A stretch of 64,000 nucleotides of DNA, taken from contig CAVQBL010000006.1 in assembly GCA_963710715.1 (NCBI GenBank), forward strand, positions 42,966 to 106,965, in the 5' to 3' direction. The position numbers were made by a program, and so were the translations under genes. A model generated the notes under the pieces. That model was not told where the DNA came from and did not search any database. It saw nothing but the letters and a program-made list of their open reading frames with translations. The DNA is from CAVQBL01 sp963710715 (lineage in GTDB: Bacteria > Pseudomonadota > Gammaproteobacteria > DSM-16500). Shown here piece after piece: positions 27,604 through 36,629 of the stretch. Numbering within the stretch: the stretch's first letter is position 1; the number at the start of each line of letters is the position of its first letter.

Positions 27604-28284
27604 ATGCACGAAAACGATGATTCACAACTAGCCATAGGGAAGCGCTTACGCCATTTACGCAAGATGGCGGGTCTTAAACTAAGGATATTGGCAGAACTGG
27701 CAGATGTCACTACTACGTCTATTAGCCTTTGGGAACACGGCAAATCTTCGGGCGTGATAACCTCAAAAAGCATGGGTAAAATCCTTCAAGGATTAAACAA
27801 AAGTGGAGTTACAGCAACTGAGCTTTGGTTAAGAAAGGGGCTAGGCGAGGCGCCTAAAAAAATTAGCCGAGAAGAATCTCCTCATCTACAAAGACCCGAA
27901 GTCGCTCATAAGGAAATCACTGAGAGAGAACACAACAGCACCCTTCTCAAGCTAGCCACTAGCAAAAGCAACGAAATCATTCATTTTACTTCACTCATTG
28001 AGTATGCGGTTGCTACTAAACTTAATCATTCTGGTTTTACACCTCTACTAGAAAAAGATGATATTGTTGGGGGAGTTTGGCAACCAGCTACTTCTTTTAT
28101 AGGTGGGAAACTATGTATTGCTAAAATAAATGACCTACTTCAAGTTGTTTATCTCATAAAAGGATCGCAAGAAGGATTATTCGATATTATCTATACCCTT
28201 CCCCCACAGGAAATTGCTACAACTGAAGGGAACAAGGATGTTCTGTTAAAAACCATTGCGCCTATCATTCGCATCTGGCGCTAA
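27604..28284 (+). CDS. CI-like XRE repressor with S24-type C-terminus
   Basis: 226 residues. N-terminal helix-turn-helix: GKRLRHLRKMAGLKLRILAE, then ADVTTTSISLWEHGK (~10-48). The C-terminal half (EKDDIVGGVWQPATSF...LCIAKINDLLQVVYLI) has the shape of LexA/CI S24-family dimerisation domains, but I cannot see a clear Ser-Lys autoprotease pair. It is likely the immunity or lysogeny-type repressor of the integrative element whose xis/int genes start 500 bases downstream. GAGGGC precedes the ATG. Confidence 0.75.
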   Translation: MHENDDSQLAIGKRLRHLRKMAGLKLRILAELADVTTTSISLWEHGKSSGVITSKSMGKILQGLNKSGVTATELWLRKGLGEAPKKISREESPHLQRPEVAHKEITEREHNSTLLKLATSKSNEIIHFTSLIEYAVATKLNHSGFTPLLEKDDIVGGVWQPATSFIGGKLCIAKINDLLQVVYLIKGSQEGLFDIIYTLPPQEIATTEGNKDVLLKTIAPIIRIWR

Positions 28285-28566
28285 CTTACGTTTGGTAATT
28301 AAATTATCCATATACACCATGATTTCGACAAAATTTTGTCTATTAACTAAGCATTACAATAATCTTAGTGTTTTTCTAACGATCTTTCAGCAGCAAAAAC
28401 TGGTAGCTAAGCGAAAACTATTTTCTTGCTTAATAATTCATTGATAAGCATTTACTCTCAAGAACTTATCCTATTATCGCATCCACCAAAACATTAGATA
28501 TCTGAAACGTGATCTTAATCACGCACCATCATGTGCGCATTACTCGATCCGAATATTTTACGAAAT

Positions 28567-28595
28567 AAAAAATGGGAATATTCCCATTTTTTTTT
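28567..28595. terminator. Palindromic terminator in the repressor-xis gap
   Basis: A 26-base perfect palindrome (28567-28592; core ATGGGAATATTCCCAT flanked by A and T runs) with extra T's to 28595. It can act as a terminator on either strand. The surrounding gap from 28285 to 28793 shows no gene; GAGGTGAG before 28794 is the next ribosome site. Confidence 0.65.
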
Positions 28596-28793
28596 AGGTA
28601 TTATTTAAGCCAACTATTATGAAAAAATCGACAGAGAAAAACGCATAGCAACTTGGTATTGGAGTTTGATCAGTTATTATAAATCCAATCAGACACCAGC
28701 TACAGGCCGCTGCTAAAAAGCTTAACTAGATACCATAAGGGATACTTGGTCTAGATTAAGCCCATACATATATATTAAGATAGAGGTGAGCAA

Positions 28794-29000
28794 ATGAAAT
28801 GGGTAAAAATCAAGAAGTACTGTGAAATATCAGGCGATACACTCAATGCAGTGCATGCCAGACGCAAAAAAGGTGTTTGGTTAGATGGGGTACAGTGTAA
28901 ATTGGGGCCTGATGGCAATTTATGGATAAATTTAGCAGAGGTTGATAAGTGGATAGAAAGCGGAAAAAAGACGATGAATTACAATCTACAAACGGCATAA
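28794..29000 (+). CDS. Excisionase-like protein
   Basis: 68 residues: MKWVKIKKYCEISGDTLNAV, then HARRKKGVWLDGVQC...LWINLAEVDKWIES. This is the form of small Xis/winged-helix excisionase-like proteins (DUF1233 type) encoded directly upstream of integrases. Xis binds the att region and steers the recombinase toward excision. The integrase frame starts inside its end, so the two are translationally coupled. The ribosome site GAGGTGAG is strong. Confidence 0.85.
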   Translation: MKWVKIKKYCEISGDTLNAVHARRKKGVWLDGVQCKLGPDGNLWINLAEVDKWIESGKKTMNYNLQTA

Positions 29001-30178
29001 GTGCCCGCACTTATGCCTTTCGTTCTAGCATACGAATTGACTTTAGTTTTCGTGGCATGAGGTGTCGTGAAACATTAAAACTTGAACCTACCAAAGCTCA
29101 TTTAAAGTATGCTGAAAGATTACGCGGCGAAATCTTAAATGCCATTTCACTAGGCACTTTCAATTACGCAGATTACTTTCCTAAATCAAAACGTGCTCGT
29201 GTATTTGGTCACGCATGGAAAAAAATCACAGTTAGCCAACTTTTAAAAGATTATATGGCTATTGCTGAAAAAACATTAGAACCAAGCACGGTAAATGGCT
29301 ACAGAAAAGTATGCGATGCGCACCTATTTCCTGCATTTGGCGATATAGCTCTTCGAGAATTATCACCCATCATAATTCGTAATTGGTTGACGGGATTAAA
29401 TTTAACTATTAAAACAGTGCGCAATATTTTAATTCCGCTAAGAAATATGCTTGATCAAGCATTGAATGATGGTTTAATTGAAAAAAACCCTCTCGACAAA
29501 ATTGTTTTATCAAAGTTATTAAATAAAGAAACTAGTAAGAGTGATTGGGAAGTTGATCCTTTTGACAAAGAAGAAATCAAAATAATATTGACCGAGGCTA
29601 CCGGCCAATCTCGTAATTTATTCCAGTTTGCTTTTTTTACTGGATTACGCACCTCAGAATTAATTGCGCTAGAGTGGAATGATATCGACTGGTTAAAAGG
29701 CACGCTACGAGTAACACGAGCTATAGTTCTAAAACAAGAAAAAGGCACGAAAACAAAGGCCGGTGTACGTGATGTGTTGCTTCTCCCACCCGCACTAGAA
29801 GCATTAAAAGCACAGAAAGCTTATACTTATTTGGAAGGTAATCGCATATTTTACAACCCACGCACCAATGCCCCATGGGAAACGGATGCACAAATTCGCA
29901 AAACTTGCTGGATACATATCCTCAAAAAAGCAAAAGTTCGCTATCGTAACCCTTATCAAACACGCCACACCTACGCATCAATGATGCTATCAGCTAGCGA
30001 AAATCCTCTTTGGGTTGCAAATCAAATGGGGCACAAAAATACAGAAATGATCAACAAACGCTATGCTCGCTGGATACCTGATAAATCAACTATAGCAGGC
30101 TACACGCCGATTAAAAATTGGCAATTTTCAATTGACGCAGCTGAAAACACACCGCTTGAAAAAATTAGAAAAACCTAG
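28949..30178 (+). CDS. Tyrosine recombinase / phage-type integrase (element 1)
   Basis: About 409 residues from a GTG at 28949, which has GAGG a suitable distance upstream within xis. N-terminal arm-binding region (residues ~20-60, SIRIDFSFRGMRCRETLKLEP), SAM-like core-binding domain (~90-180), and catalytic domain with R in FTGLRTSELIALEW, H-x-x-R in TRHTYASMML, H in MGHKNTEM and nucleophile Y in NKRYARW. It is clearly related to the second integrase at 35.2-36.4 kb (shared FNYxxFFPxSKRA, VxxAxVxxKEKGxKTKAG, YQTRHTYASMM). Intact, so possibly active. Confidence 0.93.
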   Translation: MDRKRKKDDELQSTNGISARTYAFRSSIRIDFSFRGMRCRETLKLEPTKAHLKYAERLRGEILNAISLGTFNYADYFPKSKRARVFGHAWKKITVSQLLKDYMAIAEKTLEPSTVNGYRKVCDAHLFPAFGDIALRELSPIIIRNWLTGLNLTIKTVRNILIPLRNMLDQALNDGLIEKNPLDKIVLSKLLNKETSKSDWEVDPFDKEEIKIILTEATGQSRNLFQFAFFTGLRTSELIALEWNDIDWLKGTLRVTRAIVLKQEKGTKTKAGVRDVLLLPPALEALKAQKAYTYLEGNRIFYNPRTNAPWETDAQIRKTCWIHILKKAKVRYRNPYQTRHTYASMMLSASENPLWVANQMGHKNTEMINKRYARWIPDKSTIAGYTPIKNWQFSIDAAENTPLEKIRKT

Positions 30179-30210
30179 CAATATCTTTCATGCTAACGAT
30201 TTGAGATTAT

Positions 30211-30238
30211 CAATTCAATTCCTATTCGCGGAATTGAA
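30211..30238. repeat. Element-end-like inverted repeat, third copy
   Basis: CAATTCAATTCCTATTCGCG followed by GAATTGAA matches sequence near 34959 and 42691 that lies upstream of the two tRNA-fragment att sites. The arms AATTCC and GGAATT flank a 7-base centre. It sits about 30 bases after integrase 1, so it may mark an old element end or an integrase arm site. No tRNA fragment accompanies this copy. Confidence 0.6.
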
Positions 30239-30360
30239 GGTAAAAGTAGCGAGAAGAGTTGATAAAGAGATCAAGTTTGCTATGGCTGATTTTGTATGGT
30301 TCCGTACTAATAGAACTATATAGATTTCCTGTACGCTAAGAACAGTAATAATTAGTCATA

Positions 30361-32196
30361 TTATTTTCCCTTTTTAAAAGATAGCCAATTAAGCAATAAA
30401 ATACATGGATCACTATCAGGTGTGAGAATCGTCGTATGAGTTTTTGCGCGAGTAATACTGACTCGAAAATTAAACCTATAATGATTCAAGTCTTGTTCTC
30501 TTGAGTTACCTCGCACAATACGATCAGAATTATCAACAACCCTACCTTTAACTACCTTTGGCCAACCCTCAAATATAATAACCTCATCAAATTGCTTTCC
30601 CTTTGCTTTATGCATATTCATAATTACTACTCCTTTCTCAGGCTTTGTCGAAGTAGAAAAATGTTCTTGTATAAAAGATTTTCTTACTATGTCTACAGAA
30701 TTTATATAAGCGCCATGATCGCGCCAAGTTTGCGAAAGAGACATTCTTAATTGACTTCCTCGATCCAAAAATCTGATGTTTTTTGCTTCATCAACAACTT
30801 GTTTTAATTGACTACTATCACACCGCTCAAGTGCTAAATTAATTGCTGACAAATCCACATCAGGGTCGCCAGTAAATACAACCTTTCTAGCAACTTCATA
30901 TCCAGCTAAAATTAATCTCATAATACTTATTTTTGATATATCTTTACCGGATTTTTTACATTCTAATGCCTTATCAAAAGCATTTTTAATACGCATGGAT
31001 TCCTTTATATTTTTTCTTAGTGGCGTGTCTCCATCTCTACCTTGAAAAAAATTACAAAGAAACTCTACAAATTGACTAAAATCATCTGCTGTTTTCGGTT
31101 GAAGTAAAAAAGTTAGAAGTTCCACTGCTAATATTGCTCCATGCATATCAATTGCTGCATGGTGCTTGATTGTCGCCATAGAAGATTGTCTCGTCATGAA
31201 ATAATCAGACACCTTATGCATCATTTTCTTTGTTGGAACGAGAACAGCAAGTGACCAATTTTTCTTACCACTATCAACAAGTCGCGTTCTTGCTTGTAGT
31301 GTATAACATTTTAATAAAAAAAATGCTTGGTTATGATTAACAGGAAATTTGACTAAAGTAATCCCCGAATAAGATTCTTGAAAAACCCCTTCCAAAATAT
31401 CAGCTCCAAACTGTGTTATATCTGTACCCATACTCCGATAATTAGCATTACTGAGGTCATGTTCCATTGGAGAAAATGTCGTTCTGAAGTGATTTAGCCG
31501 TTCGGGGTCGGCCCCAATAAAATCGAAAATACGTTGCTCAGGATCAGCCAGAGCAATCAACGTACTTTCTAAGCCTAATGCTTTTAAAACACTCCATTGT
31601 TTCGCGCTAGTATCTTGAAACTCATCAAGAATGATAAATGGAAACGCCAATGAATATAATTTTCTGATTTTATTGCTACGATAAAATAAAGCACTAACAT
31701 ATTCAGAAAATAGATCGAAACATACCCGACCATGTTCAATAGCAAGTCGGGTTTGCTCCTCCTTTTCACGCATTCTTTTTTCATTTTTTTTAGTTACATT
31801 TAACTTTGACTCCGCATCATATTCATTTCTAATGAAGGATAATGCAATCGCTTCTGCTGGTGGTGCCAAAATTGATAATTTCCTAGGGAGTCCTAACAAA
31901 TAACCGTGGGTTTTTATTACTCTCCAGAAAAAAGAATGATATGTCTCAACCTCAATAACTTTTCTGGTTTCAGGACTAATCGCAGAATGTTCCTCTATCG
32001 CTTCAAGAACCCTGGAAACTGATGAGCGAGAAAAACTAAGAAACAAGATATGCTGACCAATCCTGAGAGAGGTATCTGCGATTTGCTCTGCTTTTAATAT
32101 AGAAACGGTAGTCTTGCCCGACCCAGGACCACCAATAATAAGTTGGTGTCCATGTGAACTCAAAATAGCTTTCTGCTCTTCAGATAATTCCAACAA
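30361..32196 (-). CDS. gajB: Gabija GajB-like UvrD/Rep-family helicase
   Basis: 611 residues. SF1 helicase motifs: Q motif/Walker A (LSEEQKAIL...IIGGPGSGKTT, residues ~4-30), Walker B (FIILDEFQDTS), motif III (LADPEQRIFDF), and the late motifs NMHKAKGKQFDEVIIF and RVSITRAKT. It starts 14 bases after the OLD-nuclease gene on the same strand. That pair and order is the Gabija anti-phage system, in which GajA is a sequence-specific nuclease and GajB is an associated NTPase-helicase. It is longer than the classical GajB of about 490 residues. All motor motifs are intact. Confidence 0.85.
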   Translation of the reverse strand: MLELSEEQKAILSSHGHQLIIGGPGSGKTTVSILKAEQIADTSLRIGQHILFLSFSRSSVSRVLEAIEEHSAISPETRKVIEVETYHSFFWRVIKTHGYLLGLPRKLSILAPPAEAIALSFIRNEYDAESKLNVTKKNEKRMREKEEQTRLAIEHGRVCFDLFSEYVSALFYRSNKIRKLYSLAFPFIILDEFQDTSAKQWSVLKALGLESTLIALADPEQRIFDFIGADPERLNHFRTTFSPMEHDLSNANYRSMGTDITQFGADILEGVFQESYSGITLVKFPVNHNQAFFLLKCYTLQARTRLVDSGKKNWSLAVLVPTKKMMHKVSDYFMTRQSSMATIKHHAAIDMHGAILAVELLTFLLQPKTADDFSQFVEFLCNFFQGRDGDTPLRKNIKESMRIKNAFDKALECKKSGKDISKISIMRLILAGYEVARKVVFTGDPDVDLSAINLALERCDSSQLKQVVDEAKNIRFLDRGSQLRMSLSQTWRDHGAYINSVDIVRKSFIQEHFSTSTKPEKGVVIMNMHKAKGKQFDEVIIFEGWPKVVKGRVVDNSDRIVRGNSREQDLNHYRFNFRVSITRAKTHTTILTPDSDPCILLLNWLSFKKGK

Positions 32197-32210
32197 ATCG
32201 AGTATATCCT

Positions 32211-33968
32211 TTATGGTCTCTTTGTTTCTTCCTCAGCATTTGCCTCCTGTTGGACAGGAAAATCACATAGCTCTTTTGTTTGTTGGCACGTCTCTCTAAT
32301 CCACCGAGGGATTTCTAGCTCATTACATTGTGCAAGAAAATCTGCAATTCCCCAGTTACCTTTAGACCATTCAAAATATTTAGTTAGAGCGTTGATCGAA
32401 TCGTTTTTGGGATTAAGAAACTGGGTTGTCAAATGTGGTGGCCACTCTAATGTATCAATGAATCTATCCATAGCAGATTGTGTGGTATTTTTAAGAACGA
32501 GCTGCTCAAACCCATTTTCCCCATGCATAAACAGTCTTTCAACTTGTTTCTCAATCAGGGCCTTACTTTCTTCACTCTGTTTATCACATATAGCAAATAC
32601 TCGCTTACCTATTTTCTTATATAACTCAGCCAGATCAGCAATATTATTTTCACCGCCAGCATCAATTGTACAAATTCCTAATGCTTCAAAAGATTTGTAG
32701 ACGTCAGGTCGCAATATTGAAAGCTGGCGCGCTGCTATTGGCATAGCACAGGCTTCAGTTGCTCCTTCTGTTATTATTATTCGCCTGGTAAGCAGTCCTT
32801 CACAAAACCTTGTTCGAAAATCCTGCCTATATCTTTTATGCTTTATGCTATCTGGTAATTGAATAGATGCTTGCTTTAATCGTCCTTGGGAATCTCTGAT
32901 TAATACAACTGTTTCATCTAACCCAAACTCTTCAATCACGTATGGTGAATGAGATGAGAAAAACGACTGTGATGATAACTCCCTAACTTCATGAACAATG
33001 CGCTTTTGCGCATATGGTGGAATAGCTGTTTCAGGCTCTTCCATTGCAAATATAACATTTTGTTTATCCTGAGCAATTTGAGAAAGCATCGCTAGAATCA
33101 GCATATTAATTGTCCCTGTACCTTGACGATAGAATGGCGCAGCATGCTGCCCTTCGCCAGTCGCAATAAATGCAGTAACCATTTTTCTTAAATGCTCACG
33201 AGTAAGGTTTGAGATTTTAAGATGCGGAGTTATCCCCCATTCTCTAGGAACATATTTCTTGATCGAAGCCTCAATACTTTCAAGAACACCTGATATACCT
33301 AAATCTGGATCAGAAGCAACATTAAACTTACTTAATTCCTCGAGAGTTTTTTCCCACATTTGTGGGCGTATTTCTTTAATACGCAAAATGATATCTAATA
33401 AGCTGCCTTTTTCAAGGCTTACTGCTCGAGAACCAGTTCGCAATGAGCGAAGATACAAAAAACCACATTTTTGTTTATCTTTCTTTTTAAATTGTTGAGG
33501 AGTATCACTTTCACCAATACTTCTTGCAAAATATGTCGCGCCAATAAAATCATCTTCTTCAACATCATACTCTCCTATGAAGCAGACTCGTAACACTGCA
33601 CATATTGATTCCGAATCAACAGCTTCTACGGGCGAAGATATATGTAAAGATTTCTTATCCTGACACCACCATTCGATATAATCCTGAAAATGATTTTTTT
33701 GTTCTTCACTCAGATCTATTATTGTAGTTTCTATCTCTATTTTAGGGGAGGAAGTTTCATTTTTAATATATTTACCAGAATAAAAATCATGTTCATCTAT
33801 TATAGGATGTTTGTTTAGACGATCCGGCCCTAAAGCTAAGTCAAGAGCTTCAAAAATAGTGGATTTCCCTGTATTATTATCCCCAATCAAAACCACATGA
33901 TTTGGAAATATTAAATCTGCAGAGCTAATTCCCCTAAAATTTTTAATTTGTAGCTGTACTACTCTCAT
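32211..33968 (-). CDS. gajA: Gabija GajA-like OLD-family ATPase-TOPRIM nuclease
   Basis: 585 residues, close to the usual GajA length. The ABC-type ATPase half has VQLQIKNFRGISSADLIF at the N-terminus, Walker A GDNNTGKST (29-37), a signature-like region, and Walker B FAMEEPETAIPPYAQ with H-loop FFSSHSPYVIEE. The C-terminal TOPRIM half has the Glu in IIITEGATEACAM and acidic residues in DAGGENNIADL and FAICDKQ. In Gabija, GajA tetramers nick DNA once nucleotide pools fall, and GajB activates it. Co-directional and adjacent to gajB. It is not a plain OLD nuclease gene, because of the paired helicase. Confidence 0.87.
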   Translation of the reverse strand: MRVVQLQIKNFRGISSADLIFPNHVVLIGDNNTGKSTIFEALDLALGPDRLNKHPIIDEHDFYSGKYIKNETSSPKIEIETTIIDLSEEQKNHFQDYIEWWCQDKKSLHISSPVEAVDSESICAVLRVCFIGEYDVEEDDFIGATYFARSIGESDTPQQFKKKDKQKCGFLYLRSLRTGSRAVSLEKGSLLDIILRIKEIRPQMWEKTLEELSKFNVASDPDLGISGVLESIEASIKKYVPREWGITPHLKISNLTREHLRKMVTAFIATGEGQHAAPFYRQGTGTINMLILAMLSQIAQDKQNVIFAMEEPETAIPPYAQKRIVHEVRELSSQSFFSSHSPYVIEEFGLDETVVLIRDSQGRLKQASIQLPDSIKHKRYRQDFRTRFCEGLLTRRIIITEGATEACAMPIAARQLSILRPDVYKSFEALGICTIDAGGENNIADLAELYKKIGKRVFAICDKQSEESKALIEKQVERLFMHGENGFEQLVLKNTTQSAMDRFIDTLEWPPHLTTQFLNPKNDSINALTKYFEWSKGNWGIADFLAQCNELEIPRWIRETCQQTKELCDFPVQQEANAEEETKRP

Positions 33969-34000
33969 ATTTGAAATAATTCCTTGAGTCAGTCAGTTCA

Positions 34001-34140
34001 TTACGCTACAGCCTGTTCAACCATTACTTTCACCAATTTTCTCTGTAATTAGCTAACTTCAATAATACGGCTTTTTAGTTGGTCGCGTAACACCATAAGT
34101 TCATCGACTTTGGCAACAATGCAATGTTGCTCAGCATATT
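34001..34140 (-). pseudogene. Relic of a type I restriction specificity subunit (HsdS C-terminus)
   Basis: On the minus strand the frame reads YAEQHCIVAKVDELMVLRDQ LKSRIIEVS, a stop, then LQRKLVKVMVEQAVA and a final stop. AEQHxIVxKVDELMxLxDQLKSR and the end VEQAV are the hallmark of HsdS C-termini. It is a nonsense-marked fragment of about 45 codons, left next to the Gabija genes. It suggests that a type I system once occupied this slot. Confidence 0.75.
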
Positions 34141-34181
34141 AATAACAGTAAACCTCAAAATCCATTTTGTACTCCAACTAC

Positions 34182-34688
34182 CTAAAAAGGAATATCGTTA
34201 TCAATCATTGCTTTTTTAAGCTCTTCTTCAGAAACTGTGCCATCGACAATCCCTATCAGCTCCCGCCAGCAATCTCTTATAAGCTCAATATTCAAATTAT
34301 TAGAACTATTATCAGAAAACCAAATACGCTTCTTCAAAGCACTATTGTACACACTGAATTCATGTATAAGCTTCCAAAGAACTTGCTCTTCATGATTTAA
34401 AAGATGAGGATACTTAGCAGCTAATGATATAAGGCGATCTACTTCATTAACATCCCATAGGTTTTCTGCTGCATCAAAAAAAGTGACGTTATCATAATTA
34501 TTACTATGACAAACACTCTCTCTTTTTAAAGACTCTTCAATTGCCCACTCAATAAAGCTAGACAAGGTACGCCTTTGCTTTCTAGAAGCTAATTCAGCTA
34601 AATATCTCAATTTTGGATCAAGACGTATAGTTACAACTTCCGAACGTGATAATTTAGCTCCGCCTCTTTTTTGCCTTACATTGCTCAT
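34182..34688 (-). CDS. Ribbon-helix-helix domain protein
   Basis: 168 residues. The N-terminus is basic and fits an RHH/CopG-like fold: SEVVTIRLDPKLRYLAELAS then RKQRRTLSSFIEWAIEESL (residues ~16-55). The remainder (WDVNEVDRLISLAAKYPHLL, RDCWRELIGIVDGTVSEEEL) is helical and unrecognised. Long RHH proteins of this form occur as cargo regulators in integrative elements. AGAGG precedes the ATG. It lies between the Gabija pair and the att site and could regulate either. Confidence 0.7.
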   Translation of the reverse strand: MSNVRQKRGGAKLSRSEVVTIRLDPKLRYLAELASRKQRRTLSSFIEWAIEESLKRESVCHSNNYDNVTFFDAAENLWDVNEVDRLISLAAKYPHLLNHEEQVLWKLIHEFSVYNSALKKRIWFSDNSSNNLNIELIRDCWRELIGIVDGTVSEEELKKAMIDNDIPF

Positions 34689-34958
34689 ATTTACCTCTCT
34701 TGTATAGCATTATCAGTATGCGGAAAATACAATAAAACGTAATATAAGGCAATACATGTAATAACTTTAATTTGTTGAGCTTGGTTAAGGAATGGCGCCA
34801 AGAAAAACTGCTTCCGTTTCACGTTAGTATGAATCACCTAGTTCAAATACAGTTCGGAACGTATAGAAGACATACTAACTAAATTAACAAACACTCTGTA
34901 AAAAAGAGTACACACACATTTTCAATTCACGAATAAAGAACAAAAAAAGAGAGGCCTC

Positions 34959-35138
34959 AATTCAATTCCCATTCGCGGAATTAAATTGATACAAATTTAT
35001 ACAAATTTAAGTGGGTCATGGAATAAATTTGTTGCCCCGTTTTAGCCCCGAAGCTTGACAGCTCTTTAAAAAATAAATTATAATTCAAATTGTTATAATG
35101 AAAAGTTCGCGGGTTCGATTCCCGCCGCTTCCACCAAT
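34959..35138. repeat. Attachment site with tRNA 3'-end fragment (att, left copy)
   Basis: GTTCGCGGGTTCGATTCCCG continuing CCGCTTCCACCA at 35105-35136 is the T-arm, acceptor strand, discriminator and CCA of a tRNA, probably Ser-type by its CGCTTCC acceptor half. There is no 5' half here. The 74 bases at 35065-35138 recur at 42788-42861 with two mismatches. An inverted repeat (AATTCC-N7-GGAATT near 34965-34984) lies upstream in both. Integrase 2 lies immediately to the right and points at the site. It serves as the right end of element 1 and the left end of element 2. Confidence 0.85.
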
Positions 35139-35166
35139 CTAACACTTTGTTTTTAAATAATATTTT

Positions 35167-36411
35167 TTACAAGTACTCGCGTTGCGGGAAAGCAGCGGGA
35201 AAACCACCTAATTTATTCAAAAAATGGCCCCATAAATTGACAGGCTGATAGCCGGGAAGTACCGTACTATCCGGTACCCAACGTGCATAATATTTCAAAG
35301 TGGTTTGCAATGTTTCATGCCCCATCTGATTAGAAACCCACATCATATTTTCACCGCGTGAAATCATCATGGAAGCGTAAGTGTGACGAGTCTGATAAGG
35401 ATTACGATAACGAATATTTATTTTACTAAATAATCTCTTCCAAGCTGATGCTCTTAAACGTTCAGCACTTGGCCATGCTCGACGGGTACGTGGATTATGA
35501 AATACACGTTGATGCAGATCAAAGGTAAAACATTTTTGATCTTGTAAAGCTTCCAGTGCTGGCGGCAATAACAAAACATCTCTATACCCTGCTTTTGTTT
35601 TAGGTCCTTTTTCTTTCCCTGCCACTTGTGCGCGTCTAACATGAACAACGCCAAGATCCCAATCAACATCTTCCCAATTAAGTCCAATTAATTCAGAGCT
35701 CCGTAATCCGGTAAAAAAAGCGAATTGATAGAGATTCTTAATTTGACCTTCCGCTGCGGATAACATAATTTTTATTTCTTCCCATGTGAAGGGATCAACT
35801 TCACGCGCGTTAGATCTTTGAGATTTTGAAATTAATCGTGATACTTTTATATGCTCAAAAGGATTTTTTTCAATGTAGACATTAACCAATGCATCTTCTA
35901 CTATAGCGCGCAGCGGCATCAAAATATTCATGATAGTTTTCATCTTGCAATTAAGTTTTAAAATCCACGGTCGAAGAACAAATGGTTTAAGATCTTGTAC
36001 TAACATTTCACCAAAATGCGGATACAAATATTGTTGGCAAACACGTTGGTAACAATGATATGTAGAGAATTCGTGAATATGTTTAGACTTTTCCAAAAAT
36101 TGATCGAGCAGTTGCTTTATAAAAATCCGCTCAGGCGCATGTCCAAATTGCACAGCTCTTTTAGAATCAGGAAAAAAATTACAGTAATTAAATGTCCACT
36201 TCTCTATAGATTCTAAAATAGTTTGCCGTAATTGTTGCGCATATAAAATATTTTCATCAGTGGGGGCTAATTTTAAAGTTTCTCGACAAAGCTTTCGGCG
36301 ATAACAAAATTGTATTCGCAACGTTTTTCGACCAGACTTCCAAGTGCGAATATAAATACCTTGGCTAATTTTTTGCTCGAATTCTTTATGTTTTCCGTGT
36401 TTTGAAGTCAT
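35167..36411 (-). CDS. Tyrosine recombinase / phage-type integrase (element 2)
   Basis: 414 residues. Arm-binding N-terminus (RKTLRIQFCYRRKLCRETLK), core-binding domain, and catalytic residues R (FFTGLRSSELIGLNWED), H-x-x-R (QTRHTYASMMIS), H (MGHETLQTT) and Y (LKYYARWVP). It ends about 30 bases from the tRNA 3'-end fragment, the usual place for an integrase that uses a tRNA gene. Paralogous to integrase 1. Intact. Confidence 0.93.
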   Translation of the reverse strand: MTSKHGKHKEFEQKISQGIYIRTWKSGRKTLRIQFCYRRKLCRETLKLAPTDENILYAQQLRQTILESIEKWTFNYCNFFPDSKRAVQFGHAPERIFIKQLLDQFLEKSKHIHEFSTYHCYQRVCQQYLYPHFGEMLVQDLKPFVLRPWILKLNCKMKTIMNILMPLRAIVEDALVNVYIEKNPFEHIKVSRLISKSQRSNAREVDPFTWEEIKIMLSAAEGQIKNLYQFAFFTGLRSSELIGLNWEDVDWDLGVVHVRRAQVAGKEKGPKTKAGYRDVLLLPPALEALQDQKCFTFDLHQRVFHNPRTRRAWPSAERLRASAWKRLFSKINIRYRNPYQTRHTYASMMISRGENMMWVSNQMGHETLQTTLKYYARWVPDSTVLPGYQPVNLWGHFLNKLGGFPAAFPQREYL

Positions 36412-36582
36412 ACTATCCTCCTATGATAATAAGATGTCCTTATATTAGGAATGAACTGATACGAGCTCAATTAAACCCTCACATGATACAAAACGACATC
36501 TCATAACCTGCTTCCTTGCTTAAATATCAAATAATTCATATAAATACATTTAATCTGAAACTCCCTTTACCCTGTATAATAC

Positions 36583-36619
36583 TTGATTTTTGTCAGAAAA
36601 TAATCTATATTTTATGACA
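36583..36619 (+). promoter_or_regulatory. Promoter with overlapping inverted-repeat operator for abiE
   Basis: TTGATT (36583-36588), 17 bases, TATATT (36606-36611) forms a near-consensus sigma-70 promoter. TGTCAGAAAATA (36591-36602) and TATTTTATGACA (36608-36619) are inverted arms matching at 11 of 12 positions and cover the spacer and -10. AbiEi antitoxins are known to bind inverted repeats in their own promoter, so this is a likely autoregulatory operator. Confidence 0.7.
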
Positions 36620-36629
36620 GAGGCTAAAT

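Noticed and set aside
35105..35136. tRNA gene
   Set aside because: Only the T-arm, acceptor 3' strand and CCA are present; there is no anticodon arm, so it is an att fragment. The same holds at 42828.
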